A stretch of 64,000 nucleotides of DNA, from assembly GCA_007570785.1 (NCBI GenBank), contig ML660772.1, forward strand, positions 35,076,627 to 35,140,626. Reading direction: 5' to 3'. Under the pieces are notes generated by a model that was not told the origin of the DNA, made no database searches, and worked only from the letters and a program-made list of their open reading frames with translations. The position numbers were made by a program, and so were the translations under genes. Below are positions 1-10,150 of the stretch, in pieces. This DNA is from Antilocapra americana. Its lineage: Eukaryota; Chordata; Mammalia; Artiodactyla; Antilocapridae. Position 1 is the first letter of the stretch. Every line of letters starts with the position of its first letter.

Positions 1-120
1 AGGGGAAGCATATGTAAACCCATGGTGATATCATGACAATGTATGGCAAAAACAATAAAAAAAAAAAAAAACAAGGAAGATGTGGAAAGCAAAAATAAAT
101 AAATAAATAAATAAATAAAA
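1..120 (+). mobile_element. 3' tail of a ruminant L1 element, cut by the window edge
   Basis: The first 60 bases match the end of the L1 3' UTR seen again at 25490-25540 (the stretch around 'atgtatggcaaaaacaataaa'). An A-rich and then (AAAT)n tail follows to about 120. The element body lies left of the window. Confidence 0.75.
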
Positions 121-303
121 TAATCACAAAGATCTGTCACCATTTACTCTTGATGTTGCAACCTTAACATTTTCTTTTATTCTTGTTGAATTATCTAATT
201 CTTATATTGTTTTTGCTATTTAAATTCAAAGTTATAGAAGCACATGGTAAGGATGTGGAGCAACTAGAACTCTCATTTACTGCTGGTAGGAGTATTTGTC
301 ATT

Positions 304-697
304 GTTCAGTCACTCAGTCATGTCCAACTCTTTGCAATCCCATGGACTGCAGCATGCCAGGCCTCCCCATCCTTCACCATCTCCCAGAGTTTGCTCAAAC
401 TCATGTCCATTGAATTGATGATGCCATCCAACCATCTTATCCTCTGTCGTCCCCTTCTCTTTCTGCCTTCAATCTGTCACAGCATCAGGGGCTTTTCTAA
501 TGAGTTCGCATTTTCACATAAGGTGGCCAAAGTATCGGAACTTCAGTTTCAGCACCAGTCCCTCCAATGAATATTCAGGACTGATTTCCTTTGGGATTGA
601 TTGGTTTGATCTCCTTGCAGTCCAAGGGACTCTCAAGAGTCTTCTCCAATACCACAGTTCAAAAGCATCAATTCTTCGGTGCTCAGCCTTCTTAGTA
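304..697 (-). mobile_element. BovB (RTE) LINE 3' fragment, antisense
   Basis: This is the reverse complement of the BovB 3' region seen in sense at 29165-29570 and 30654-31037. It begins with the complement of the (ACTGA)n-type end and runs back into the C-terminal part of the reverse transcriptase ORF. Short open frames here are remnants of that ORF and not host genes. It abuts an L1 fragment on its right. Confidence 0.85.
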
Positions 698-734
698 CAA
701 TCACTTTATAAAATTGACTGTTATTGCCATACTG

Positions 735-1190
735 TACATCTCCAGCACTTATTTATTACTGCATGTTTTTAGCTTTTAATTCCATTTATTCATTTCCTCC
801 ACTCCCCATCTTCTTTCACAACCACCAATATGTTCTCTGTATTTATGAGTTCTCTTTCTTTTTTTTAGATTTCACATTTAAGTGAGGTCATATAGTATTT
901 GTCTTTGTGTAACTTATTTCACTTAACATTATATCCTCAAACTTCACCCATGTTTTGAAAATGGCAGGATTTTTTTTCTTTTTTGGGTGAGTAATATTCC
1001 ACTGTATATATCTGCCACAATTTTTTAATCCATTCATCTGTTGATGGGTAGTTAGGTTGTTTTACATGTCATGGCTATTGTAAATAATGCTGCAGTGAAC
1101 ATGGGGGTGCTGATATCTTTTCAAGTGAGTGTGTTTGTTTCCTTCAAATAAATAACCTGAAGTAGAACTGCTGGATCATATGATAGTTCT
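735..1190 (-). mobile_element. L1 3' region fragment, antisense
   Basis: The reverse complement contains the conserved L1 3' text found in sense at 6843-7475, for example the complements of 'aatattccactgtatata' and 'gctgcagtgaacatgg'. It is diverged, with an internal T-rich expansion near 970. Confidence 0.7.
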
Positions 1191-2690
1191 ACAATAAAAG
1201 ATCCTTTGGCTGTGTGTGTTAAAAGCAATTTCTGGGAGAAGAGTGGATTCAGAGTTAAACATAGAACCTATTGAGATGGTTCAGGTGAGACACTAACTTA
1301 GATAAGGGAAGGGAAGTGAAAATGGAAGAAGATGAAAGCATTGATTTTGAAGATAGAACTAATAGACTTGATGGAGAAGTAAACAATGAGAGAAATGGAG
1401 AAAATAAAGCTGATTTGTAATTTTGGGTATTGACCAATTGTGTAATGAGAATGTCTAGAGGGTTGGCAATAGAAATCAAGGGCTAGTTTTTTGAATATAT
1501 AAGGTGTGAAATGTCAAAGTTGTCAAACGTATATATGAATTTTAAGCTTGGAAGCAGGTACAGCTAGAGCTAAAAATTTGGAAGTTGTCTCTGTTTATAG
1601 TCATTAAATTGGAATGCCTCATAAGTTGGTTTTCAACCCTGCTTAACTCAATAGTTTATCAGTGATTCTGGACAAAGGTGTAAGCAAAATTACAGAGTAA
1701 CAAAAGGAAGAAAACAACTCAAAGCATGACACAATTTAATAGGAATAATGTATTTATCCTCTTAGATTCAAACCATTAACTACTTCATACTAGCAGTGTG
1801 ACCTAACCAAAATACAAATGAATATAAAAGACTTAGAGATTTTAATATCCAATAGGATTAATCTGAATTAGCACTAGGACAGAGTAGTAAAAAAAAAAAA
1901 TCATTCTAGAGATCACTATGACAAAGCTAAAGTAGTATTCTTGCTTTATTCTGTACTTTTCAGACGCCAGACCAAGTGTTATACTTTAAGTGAGGTTTTT
2001 GAAATATGGAACAGATTCAGAGAATAAGAAAATTATAAGAAGCATTTGAAAACAGTGACACATGAAGAATAACTGAAGGAAATAGAAATCTGTTAAATTA
2101 GAAAAGAGATTCAATAGGGACAGGGCTTTTTGTTTAGAAACTATTTTCAAATATTTTAAAATATTCATAGGGCAGATATTTCAGCCTTTGTTTTAGCGAT
2201 AGAGGACAGAAGATTATATAGAAATAGAGAAAGAAAAAGGAGGGGAGGGAAGGAGAATTTTAGGTAGAGAGATGACTCCAGCATATATAATGAAGAATTT
2301 TCTAACAACCAAATTTAGGTTGCTTTATAAAGTAATTCACCATTGCTAGATATTCCAGCAGAGCCTGCATGTCATGTATGAAGATTTGTTTATGATTGAT
2401 CATTAGTCTAGAACCTCTAAAGTACTTCTCAACCCTGAGATACTGTTCATGAGTAAGACTGTAACTGGGGAAAATAATATTTTGGAAAGGAAGAAAGCAA
2501 GAAAGAGAGAAGAAAGAAAAGGGAAAGGGAGAGAAAAGGGAAAATAGTTGTCATAGTGGCACTACCTGTGGCAGGAAAAAACAAACCAACAAGAAAACAT
2601 TAAAGAAATTTTAGAGAAAAGAAGATATATTGCAGGAGTGTGGGCTCTAAAGTAGGTTTTAATATCCACAAACATTTCCTTACACTTAAA
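1191..2690. other. No gene seen; AT-rich upstream flank
   Basis: I find no exon-like or conserved coding segment here. The stretch is AT-rich with purine-rich patches (GAAA/GGGA runs at 2220-2260 and 2490-2545). Open frames are short and low-complexity. Confidence 0.5.
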
Positions 2691-2693
2691 AAA

Positions 2694-2829
2694 CATTTAA
2701 CTGCATTTTAATCTTTTTTTTAAAGGACAGTCTAACACTGATAAGATTATCAGAATCCTAAAAACTTAACTGCAATTAATCTTTTGTCCTAAAGGACAGT
2801 CTAGCACTGATAGACTATCAGCATCCTAA
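2694..2829 (+). repeat. Local tandem duplication, two copies of about 68 bp
   Basis: Two adjacent copies (about 2694-2761 and 2762-2829) share the block 'taaaggacagtcta' followed by 'cactgata', then 'atcag' and 'atccta'. They differ by small indels in the T-rich part and by a few substitutions. Confidence 0.75.
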
Positions 2830-5826
2830 TTTAAGCCTAACAATTGTCACTTCTTGCTTATTCTATTATGCTATCTTTTTAATTAAAAAGACTTGCAATA
2901 CATACATGGTGAAATTAGATAGGCTTTTGCAAGATGTTAAAATAATGACTCTATTTTTTTGGCTCAAACATTTAGCTATTTCTGCTCTACTCCTTCAGAA
3001 AATACTTAGCTTTCATAGTAAGAGTCTTTAGAACCAAGTAATTTGAGTAGCATGCCCTTTACAGCAACATTCTGCAAATTCTACTATATCCAAATAAAGT
3101 AGTGTGCAGTTTTTCAGGAACACAGTGTTTTACTATATAAGTTTATTTCCAGTGAGTTGTTTATCCAAGAACTTCTAGAGACCATAATATATTTTAAAAA
3201 GGAAAAAAGCATACTTGTTAGTAAAGTGTGTAATTATACGAATATATATAAACTGATAATAAGTGAGAAGCAGGATTTGATATTCATTTACTGTTATTAA
3301 AGGGAAAATAGCCACTCTACCTATCTGGTAAATAATTGTTATCATATCCCAAAGTGAGACGGTGACATAAACACAGATGTTACAGGAAACTGTAGATTTC
3401 AATGAAGTTTGCTGTTTGTTTTGAGGTTAGCATGATGAGAATGTTCAGACTGTTTCAAAGAGTTGCTATCTTTTTTTAAAGAAAATGCAAGCATTTACTA
3501 AAGTTGCTTTTGAAATAATACATTTAATAATTATTTAACGAGAGAAAAATTACCTTATTCAGACACATAAGAATGTCAATAGTCCTATTGGTAATGTATT
3601 TAACAGAGTAACTTACATATCTACTTTTGGATTCAATCTTCTCACTATTAAATAAGGAACTTCCAAGTTAATAAGCAGTTGGCAGGCAGTGAGGGCCTAA
3701 TTCACCTTCAACCTTCAGTGGCCCAAAAAGAATGGATACAGACACCTAAACTGACTTATTCCATGTCTTTATGTAGTACAGAAATCTGCCTTACAGTTTC
3801 ATGTAATCACAGAACAAAAACAGATATACTTTTAGTAAACCTTCTGGAAACAAAATTCTTCCCAGATATTTATTGATAGGAAAATATAATCTAAAAATTC
3901 TTCTCCCAACCCCTTGGCAACCTCCCAGTCTTCCATCTGCTCCATGCAGTTAGATTTCCTTTGCTCTTGAGTCCCAGATGAGTCTCTCAAGCATTAAAGG
4001 TCACCTAACAGACAACAAAACAGTAATTTACAAGAACCAGGTGGAAGGAATTCTGTATTTTTGTCTTTATTTTTGTAATGGAAATATATAATAAGATTAA
4101 AATTTATTAAAAACAAAAACTAACAGACAAAACAAGCAAACAAAAAATTTCCCATACTTTTTTCTCTTGACCATTGTAAATTAACTGTGCTATTTTTAAA
4201 AATTGGCATTTACTCTAAAAGAAAGTAGAATAACATTCACAAAAAAAGATTTACTAGAGAAAACAAAGGCTTCAAATTGAGCTGGGATATTTTTTGTCGA
4301 AAATGAAACCTTAAATTAAGAAAACAACCTCTACATCTTTTGTAGCTAGTAATTTTATTGTGCACATTTCAGTTGGTATTTGAAAGACATTTAACTGTGA
4401 AGCTTTGCAGAAATATGTTCCATCTAAATGTAGGGGAAATTGTACCTAATATGAATTTAATTTGAAAGTTAGTGTTCACCAACACTTAGTGCCTATTTCA
4501 TGTTCTGGAAAGATAAAATATCAAAGTCCTGGGGAAATGGCATATTTATACAATATGGTATTTCAGAAATCAATGGGATACTCAAAAGTTTAAACAGGAA
4601 CATCCTTTACTTATGGAAAACAGGATAAAATAAATCTAAAATTAATTGTCATGTATTGTTTTTAATGAGAATGGAATGACCTATCCTATTGGCTCTAATC
4701 ATGAATACAGACTTTTCAAGGGTAAACCTTCTTCATTTATTTCTAATAACTAAGTATTCCCAAACAAAAGTTAATTCTGGAAATTCTTGTGTATGAAAAG
4801 AGGTTCTGGGCCAGAGGAGGTACTGTTTGAAACAACCAGAAGATTAAGCTGGCATCAATTACAAACAAGATACTGTGTCTTAATATTAAACTAAAAATTT
4901 CCAAGTTCACTGGTACAAGACTAATTTTATCCAAAATATGAACAAAGAAACAAGTGATAGGTAAGAAAAAAAAATGAAGAAGCTTTCATTAAATGCTATA
5001 CAACTCTCTGGTTTCAGTCCACAAAAGTTGATTACTGAGTAATTTTAATAACAGACATTTTAAAATCTGTTTCTTTAAACTTTTTTGTCTGAAGGCTGTC
5101 CTATGTATTGGGGGAGGGGATGGTTGGAGGGTAGGGATGGAGAGGGGAGAAGATGAAGAGATACATGAATAAAGATGGAGTAGGGGCAGGAAGTTATGCA
5201 AGGAAGTTTGTGCAGATCCCACTATGCACAAAGAGAATGGCTAGTGAAAAATATTGCAGGTCTTGCCAAATTTCTCAAACTTTGCCTTGCTGCCAGCAAG
5301 CAAATCTTGGAAGGGATGCTTAAAGAACTTGGTAAACAACCACCTAACTCTTCCACTAACAAATCCATGGACTTTTAGTTAAGGTCACCTAAAACTTGCA
5401 AAAGTTATTCACTTGCTGAAGAATGTAAAAAATCACTGAATTTTAGTCTTAGGATGGAATCAAGAAGTCTCCAATTCTCAATTTTCCAGCTATAATTATT
5501 CAAACAGCCATGGCTTTTGTAAGGAAAGTGTAGGAGGCCACAAAGTATATAGGGCCTAGCAGTTGCTTCTCTTTGTTCTTTTAATGAGATATATGTACAT
5601 CCTTTAAATAATACCAACACTATACTGAAAACCTGTAATTTAATTATTGATAATGAATTCTGAAAATTGTACAGGGCAAATAAATATTCTTAAGCTTCAT
5701 TTTAAAAATCCATGGATTTTCTGAAAAATTGGTATTACAATTCTGAGATTTAAGCATGAGTTTGTAAATGAACAGCTGGAGCTTAATTTTTCCCATTCAC
5801 ATGAAGAACTGTTTCAGCAATATCTT
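2830..5826. other. No gene seen; AT-rich upstream flank
   Basis: No recognisable gene, RNA or young repeat. All open frames are below 85 codons and lack family features. A G-rich patch occurs at 5105-5160. Old repeats too diverged to recognise by eye may be present. Confidence 0.4.
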
Positions 5827-6035
5827 ATCCAATGGTTCTCAGCCCAGTAAGGGAGGGGAAAAGGTGGTTTTGTCCCCAGAGGACATTTGGCATGACTGGG
5901 AAGTACCATTGGCATCTAGTGGGTAGAGGCCAAGGACGCTGATAAATAATTTGCAGTGCACAGGACAGCCCTCCACAACAAAGAATAATCTGGTCCAAAA
6001 TATAAATAGTGTCAAGGTTGAGAAACCTTGCCTAA
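5827..6035 (+). mobile_element. hAT-Charlie nonautonomous DNA transposon (MER20-like)
   Basis: It starts with the terminal motif 'caatggttctcag' and ends with 'gttgagaaaccttg', which are imperfect inverted termini. The interior has the 'ggacatttggca' and 'gcatctagtgggtagaggcc' blocks of this roughly 219-bp family. A second copy lies at 57003-57238. The family name is from memory. Confidence 0.7.
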
Positions 6036-6589
6036 TCCAAATGCTTTAAATATTATTAAGTGATAATAGTAAAATCAAGAAGTCATTATTTTCATTAAAT
6101 ACCAATTTGCACAAAGGTTGTTTGAACAAACCCTGTCTAAAGCCATATGTAAGCTATACAGAGGGGGGGAAGATACATAAAATGATCTGGAAAAAATGAA
6201 AAAACTCAAGAGAAAAATATATATTTTTTTATTTATAAAAGTATTCACATACAATTTTTAAGGAATTGGAAATATAACCTTCTTTCTTAGACACTATTCT
6301 GAGAAAGGTGAAAAACAAAATGATTATAAACTATGCTACCTATAAATACCAATCTATCATCAAATTGTTACTCTTCAAATGTATCCACAACCATTGGAAA
6401 AGCAGCCCTCTTATCATGTCGCCTTTGATAACAGAAAATAAATGTACTGGTATGGGATTCATTATAAAAATTTTTAGTTCCTTGGGTTATAGGGCAATTA
6501 TTAAAAATTAAAGAGAATTTATTGGAAAGTAACTCTGAGGCTTGGGAGATCCAAGCGTGTGCTCAGCCATTTAGCCCCTACCCACCTCC
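6036..6589. other. No gene seen
   Basis: AT-rich sequence with no coding or RNA signal that I recognise. Confidence 0.4.
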
Positions 6590-6599
6590 TCTCTTTCCC

Positions 6600-6708
6600 G
6601 GTAGATGTCCCAGTTAGAGGAAACAGGATACTATTTGCTGTGGTATCTCTTTTCTGGTAGATCTCCCAGTTAGAGGAAAACAGGATACTATTTGCTGTGG
6701 TAATCACT
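6600..6708 (+). repeat. Local tandem duplication, two copies of about 57 and 52 bp
   Basis: Copies at about 6600-6656 and 6657-6708 are nearly identical through 'cccagttagaggaa', 'acaggatactattt' and 'gctgtggta', with one substitution and one extra A in the second copy. The near identity suggests a recent duplication. Confidence 0.8.
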
Positions 6709-6842
6709 CCAGTTTAAACTTCTTGAGAACACCAGTAGCTAACATCTAAGCATTTACTAAAAGGATAAACAAAATCATTTTTACAGTTCCTCTCAAAAAA
6801 TGTTATGTATTAAAATGGTGAATGGACAAGAATTTCATCAAA

Positions 6843-7475
6843 ATAAGAACCTTCATTGCAGAACTATTTACAATAGCCAAGATATGGAAGCAACCTAAAT
6901 ATCCACTGATGGATGTATGGAATAAAAAGATGTGAGATATATAATATATATATATTATATATATTTATATTCATTTAATATATATGTATTAAAAAGATGT
7001 GACATTGAGATAGCTATATATATATATATATAAAACGGAGTATTATTCAGCCTTAAAAAAGAATGAAATAATGTCATCTGCAGCAACATGGATGGACCTA
7101 AAGATTATCATACTATGTCAGATAAAGACAAATATATGATATCACTTACATGTGGAATCTGAAATAAAAAGACACAAATGAACTGAAATAAATACAAAAA
7201 AGAAACAGACCTTCCATAGAAAACAAATTTTTGGTTACCAAAGAGGAAGAGGTTGGGGGAGGATAAATCAGGAGAATGGGCTTAACATATACACACTACT
7301 GTACATGAAATAGATAACCCACAAGGATCTATTGTATAGCACAGGGAGCTATACTCAATATTCTGCAATAACCTATAAGGGAAAAATATCTGAAATATGT
7401 GAAAATACGTGAAAAAGTATTTGAACACCTGAAACCAACATGACACTGTAAATCAAATATAATCCAATAAAAAAT
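6843..7475 (+). mobile_element. L1 3' region with embedded (TA)n
   Basis: It contains classic mammalian L1 3'-end text such as 'gcagcaacatggatggacct' (7080-7099) and the later 'atatgatatcacttacat' region. A (TA)n-rich expansion occupies about 6940-7035. It is 5'-truncated. Confidence 0.8.
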
Positions 7476-8320
7476 AATAACTTTGAACAGACTCAAACCA
7501 TTGGGGAGGTGCTCAGTAAATATTTGTAAACAAATAGACAAATTGTTCTCTTTTAAATTCCACAGTAAATACAACATATCTAGATGAATCTAGATGGGTT
7601 TTGTTTAGCATAAGTTTTAGAGAAAGTTCTTCACAGATACCTATCATTTTACAAGTGAACCTATAACCTAAGCTATTCCAGTAAAATCATGTTAATTTCA
7701 CCTTCCTTTTGGCCTCCTATCCCTGCCACCTGAAAAAAAAATGAATCAATTGTGATAACTATTGCAAAATGTCTTACTAATCCCACTGGACATGTAAATG
7801 TGACCAGAGGACAAGGAAGGATAAGGAAAGAAGTCTTAATGCAAGATGTCCAGCCACTGCCTAAGCCCACTCTAGCATGACAGGAATGACTTTTTTTTTT
7901 TTCAGATGAAACGTCTTGAAATCTGAAATTTTAAGTTTGAGGGAAATAAATTTGTACAAAACGTTATTGTGCTGTAAACTTTCTTTCCCTGGTAATTGAC
8001 ATAGTGGATTTCCTTGAGGATTAACGTTTTCTATTCACTTCGATAAACAGTTGTTCGGCAACAATTCGAGAAAAATCCCAACTCTCAGAGTCAAGTCTGC
8101 TTTGGTGAATGCAGGAGGTGGAGAAATATAGAAAACCCAGTAAGTAGAATGTCTAAGTTATCATTCTGGAATTAATTGAACATCGATAAAATTGGGAAAG
8201 AAAGTAAAAATAAGGGGATGGGTGAGCAGAACTACCTCTGGGAGAGAAGGGGCAAACAGATTGCAAGAGATTCCACCATGTAACCCTCTACAGTGTAACA
8301 GCACTGCCATTCGTACGCAA
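7476..8320. other. No gene seen
   Basis: No supported coding segment. The only notable items are T-rich and A-rich homopolymers near 7733 and 7890. Confidence 0.4.
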
Positions 8321-8326
8321 CAGTGT

Positions 8327-8529
8327 GTTAGTTGCTCAGTCCTGTCTGACTTTTTGCGACCCCATGGACTGTGACTCGCCAGGCTCCTTTGTCCATGGGA
8401 TTTTCCAGACAAGAATACTAGAGTGGGTAGCCATTCCCTTCTCGAGGGGATCTTCCCAACCAGGGATCGAACCTGGGTCTCCTGTATCGCGGACAGATTC
8501 TTTACCATCTGAGACACCAGGGAAGCCCT
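8327..8529 (-). mobile_element. Bov-tA type SINE, antisense
   Basis: Read on the minus strand it opens with the tRNA-Glu-derived head (complement of 'accagggaagccc' at about 8517) and ends with the complement of 'gctcagtcctgtctgac'. The 144- and 118-codon frames over it are SINE translations and not genes. Confidence 0.9.
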
Positions 8530-9057
8530 GTAGGCAAATTTTTTATTTAATTATTAGACTATTGAGTTTTGGCTCCAGAGTATTTTTCCAATGCAGATCG
8601 ATCCTGCTGTTTTACTTTTGTAAATTTTGTTTAAAAAACAGTCTTTTTCTTTCAGAAGTAATTCTTCAAATTCAGTTCACACAAGGGAATTTGATATGTG
8701 CTGAGAGTTCCAAATGCACTGTATTCAGCAATACCTATCAGGCGCCTACTGAGTCTTAGGCTCTGAGCAAGCTGCAGGCACCCCCTAAGTCTGGGACCCA
8801 TTATTTTGTTTTTGGCAAATTTTCACTAAATACTTTTTCTCGTTTCAGATCTTAAATCCTTTATGAACATGCAAGCTTCCTTCCAAAAGCATTGGTGTGA
8901 GTAGTTCACAGGCTGGTTCATCTACTGCAATGTGTCTGTATGATAGTGGTTTGTTTACATGGTTCCTACAAGGTAGTGAAGATGTGAGTGCATCTTAGAG
9001 AAATCTGAAATATTTCAACAGGATCTGATCCAGAGGAAAAATAAGTTATAATTGGGG

Positions 9058-9074
9058 GAGAGAGAGAGAGAGAA
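9058..9074 (+). repeat. Short (GA)n microsatellite
   Basis: A run of GA dinucleotides upstream of the CAV2 promoter. Confidence 0.7.
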
Positions 9075-9329
9075 ATCAGATCTCCCCTCATGGTCTGAAG
9101 GTGCACACCTGTAGGCACAGGAGGCTTAGATACCCAATTCCATATTCAGATGTGGCCTCCAGCAGACTCACCTACTCTGTGAATAGCTGAAACACTCTCA
9201 AGGTCCCCTGGCACTTGCAGGGGCGCCTGGTAATCAGGTGTGATACGGCTTCTTACCTCATATTGCAGCAGTAACAACGTTGAATGAAAGGGGACTCTGT
9301 GTAGGGACCCCCGTTAGAGTTTTACTTGG

Positions 9330-9485
9330 GTTGCCTCGTTTCATTCTCAGGCATCCCTGACCCTGCTCCCCTTTTACAAGGAAAAAGCTGAGGTTCCAAG
9401 AAGCTTGGTACCTTGCTCCAGAGCACACAGATAAACAGCAGAGTGCAAGTTAAGAAAGACCTCCCTACTCGATACCCCTACGCTC
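9330..9485 (-). repeat. MIR SINE, antisense, diverged
   Basis: It contains the diverged antisense MIR pattern: a 'ccttttacaaggaaaaagctgag'-like block, a 'ttgctccagagcacacag'-like block, then an end rich in clustered pyrimidines. It is the last recognisable repeat before the CAV2 promoter. Confidence 0.45.
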
Positions 9486-9589
9486 TTAACATCAAGCTGC
9501 CTCCCTCCAGTGAGTCTATTATCTTCTTGTCAACATGCTGGCTCTTATGAGTGTCGTGCAACATGACCCCCAAATCCTTCCAGCCCCTC

Positions 9590-10150
9590 TGTGGGCGGAA
9601 TTCGGGTCCTCATCCCCGAGAGACGCTTCGCCACAACCTGAGCAGGCCTGGATCTGCCTGACTGGGACATGAACCTAATCCCTCTGCTGGCCTGAGGCCG
9701 GACTGGGACCCAGCCAGGAAGAGGCGGCGGGGTGTGTGGGGCCGGAGCCACCTAGCCGGCTGCGTTCGGCCCCCGCCCCTCGGCCCGGCCGCGGGGCGGG
9801 ACTAGGGTCGCGCGGGCCGGGGAACAGGAGGCTGCAGCGGGAAGCAGCCGCCGCCCGGGCCGCGCGAGGCGAGGCGGGGCGGGGCCGGGCGCGACGGGAA
9901 GGGGAAGCCCGGGAAGCAGCGCGGGCCCGGAGCTGCGCCGCACCAGCCCGGCTGCGTCCGCTGCTCATCAAGCGCTGCGATGGGGCTGGAGACCGAGAAG
10001 GCGGATGTCCAGCTCTTCATGGACGACGACTCCTACAGCCGCCACAGCAGTGTCGATTACGCAGACCCCGAGAAGTTTGTGGACCCAGGCAGCGACCGAG
10101 ATCCCCACCGGCTCAACTCGCATCTCAAGGTGAAGCCCAGGGCGGGCCCT
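9590..10150 (+). promoter_or_regulatory. CAV2: CAV2 promoter and CpG island
   Basis: The stretch is strongly GC-rich with dense CpG from about 9720 to 10000 and covers the likely start of transcription and coding exon 1. Sp1-type GC boxes (GGGGCGGG/GGCGGGGC) occur at about 9793-9800 and in a tandem cluster at 9873-9886. I see no TATA box near the start, consistent with a housekeeping-type CpG promoter. The exact transcription start cannot be read from sequence. Overlapping long open frames on both strands here reflect GC richness and not genes. Confidence 0.75.
9980..10129 (+). CDS. CAV2: CAV2 coding exon 1
   Basis: It encodes residues 1-50, [13 protein letters not shown] through SHLK. The donor GT is at 10130-10131, after a complete AAG codon (phase 0). 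It lies inside the CpG island. Confidence 0.97.

Noticed and set aside
8325..8759. 144-codon frame
   Set aside because: Its N-terminal half is a translated Bov-tA SINE; the rest is non-conserved AT-rich DNA.
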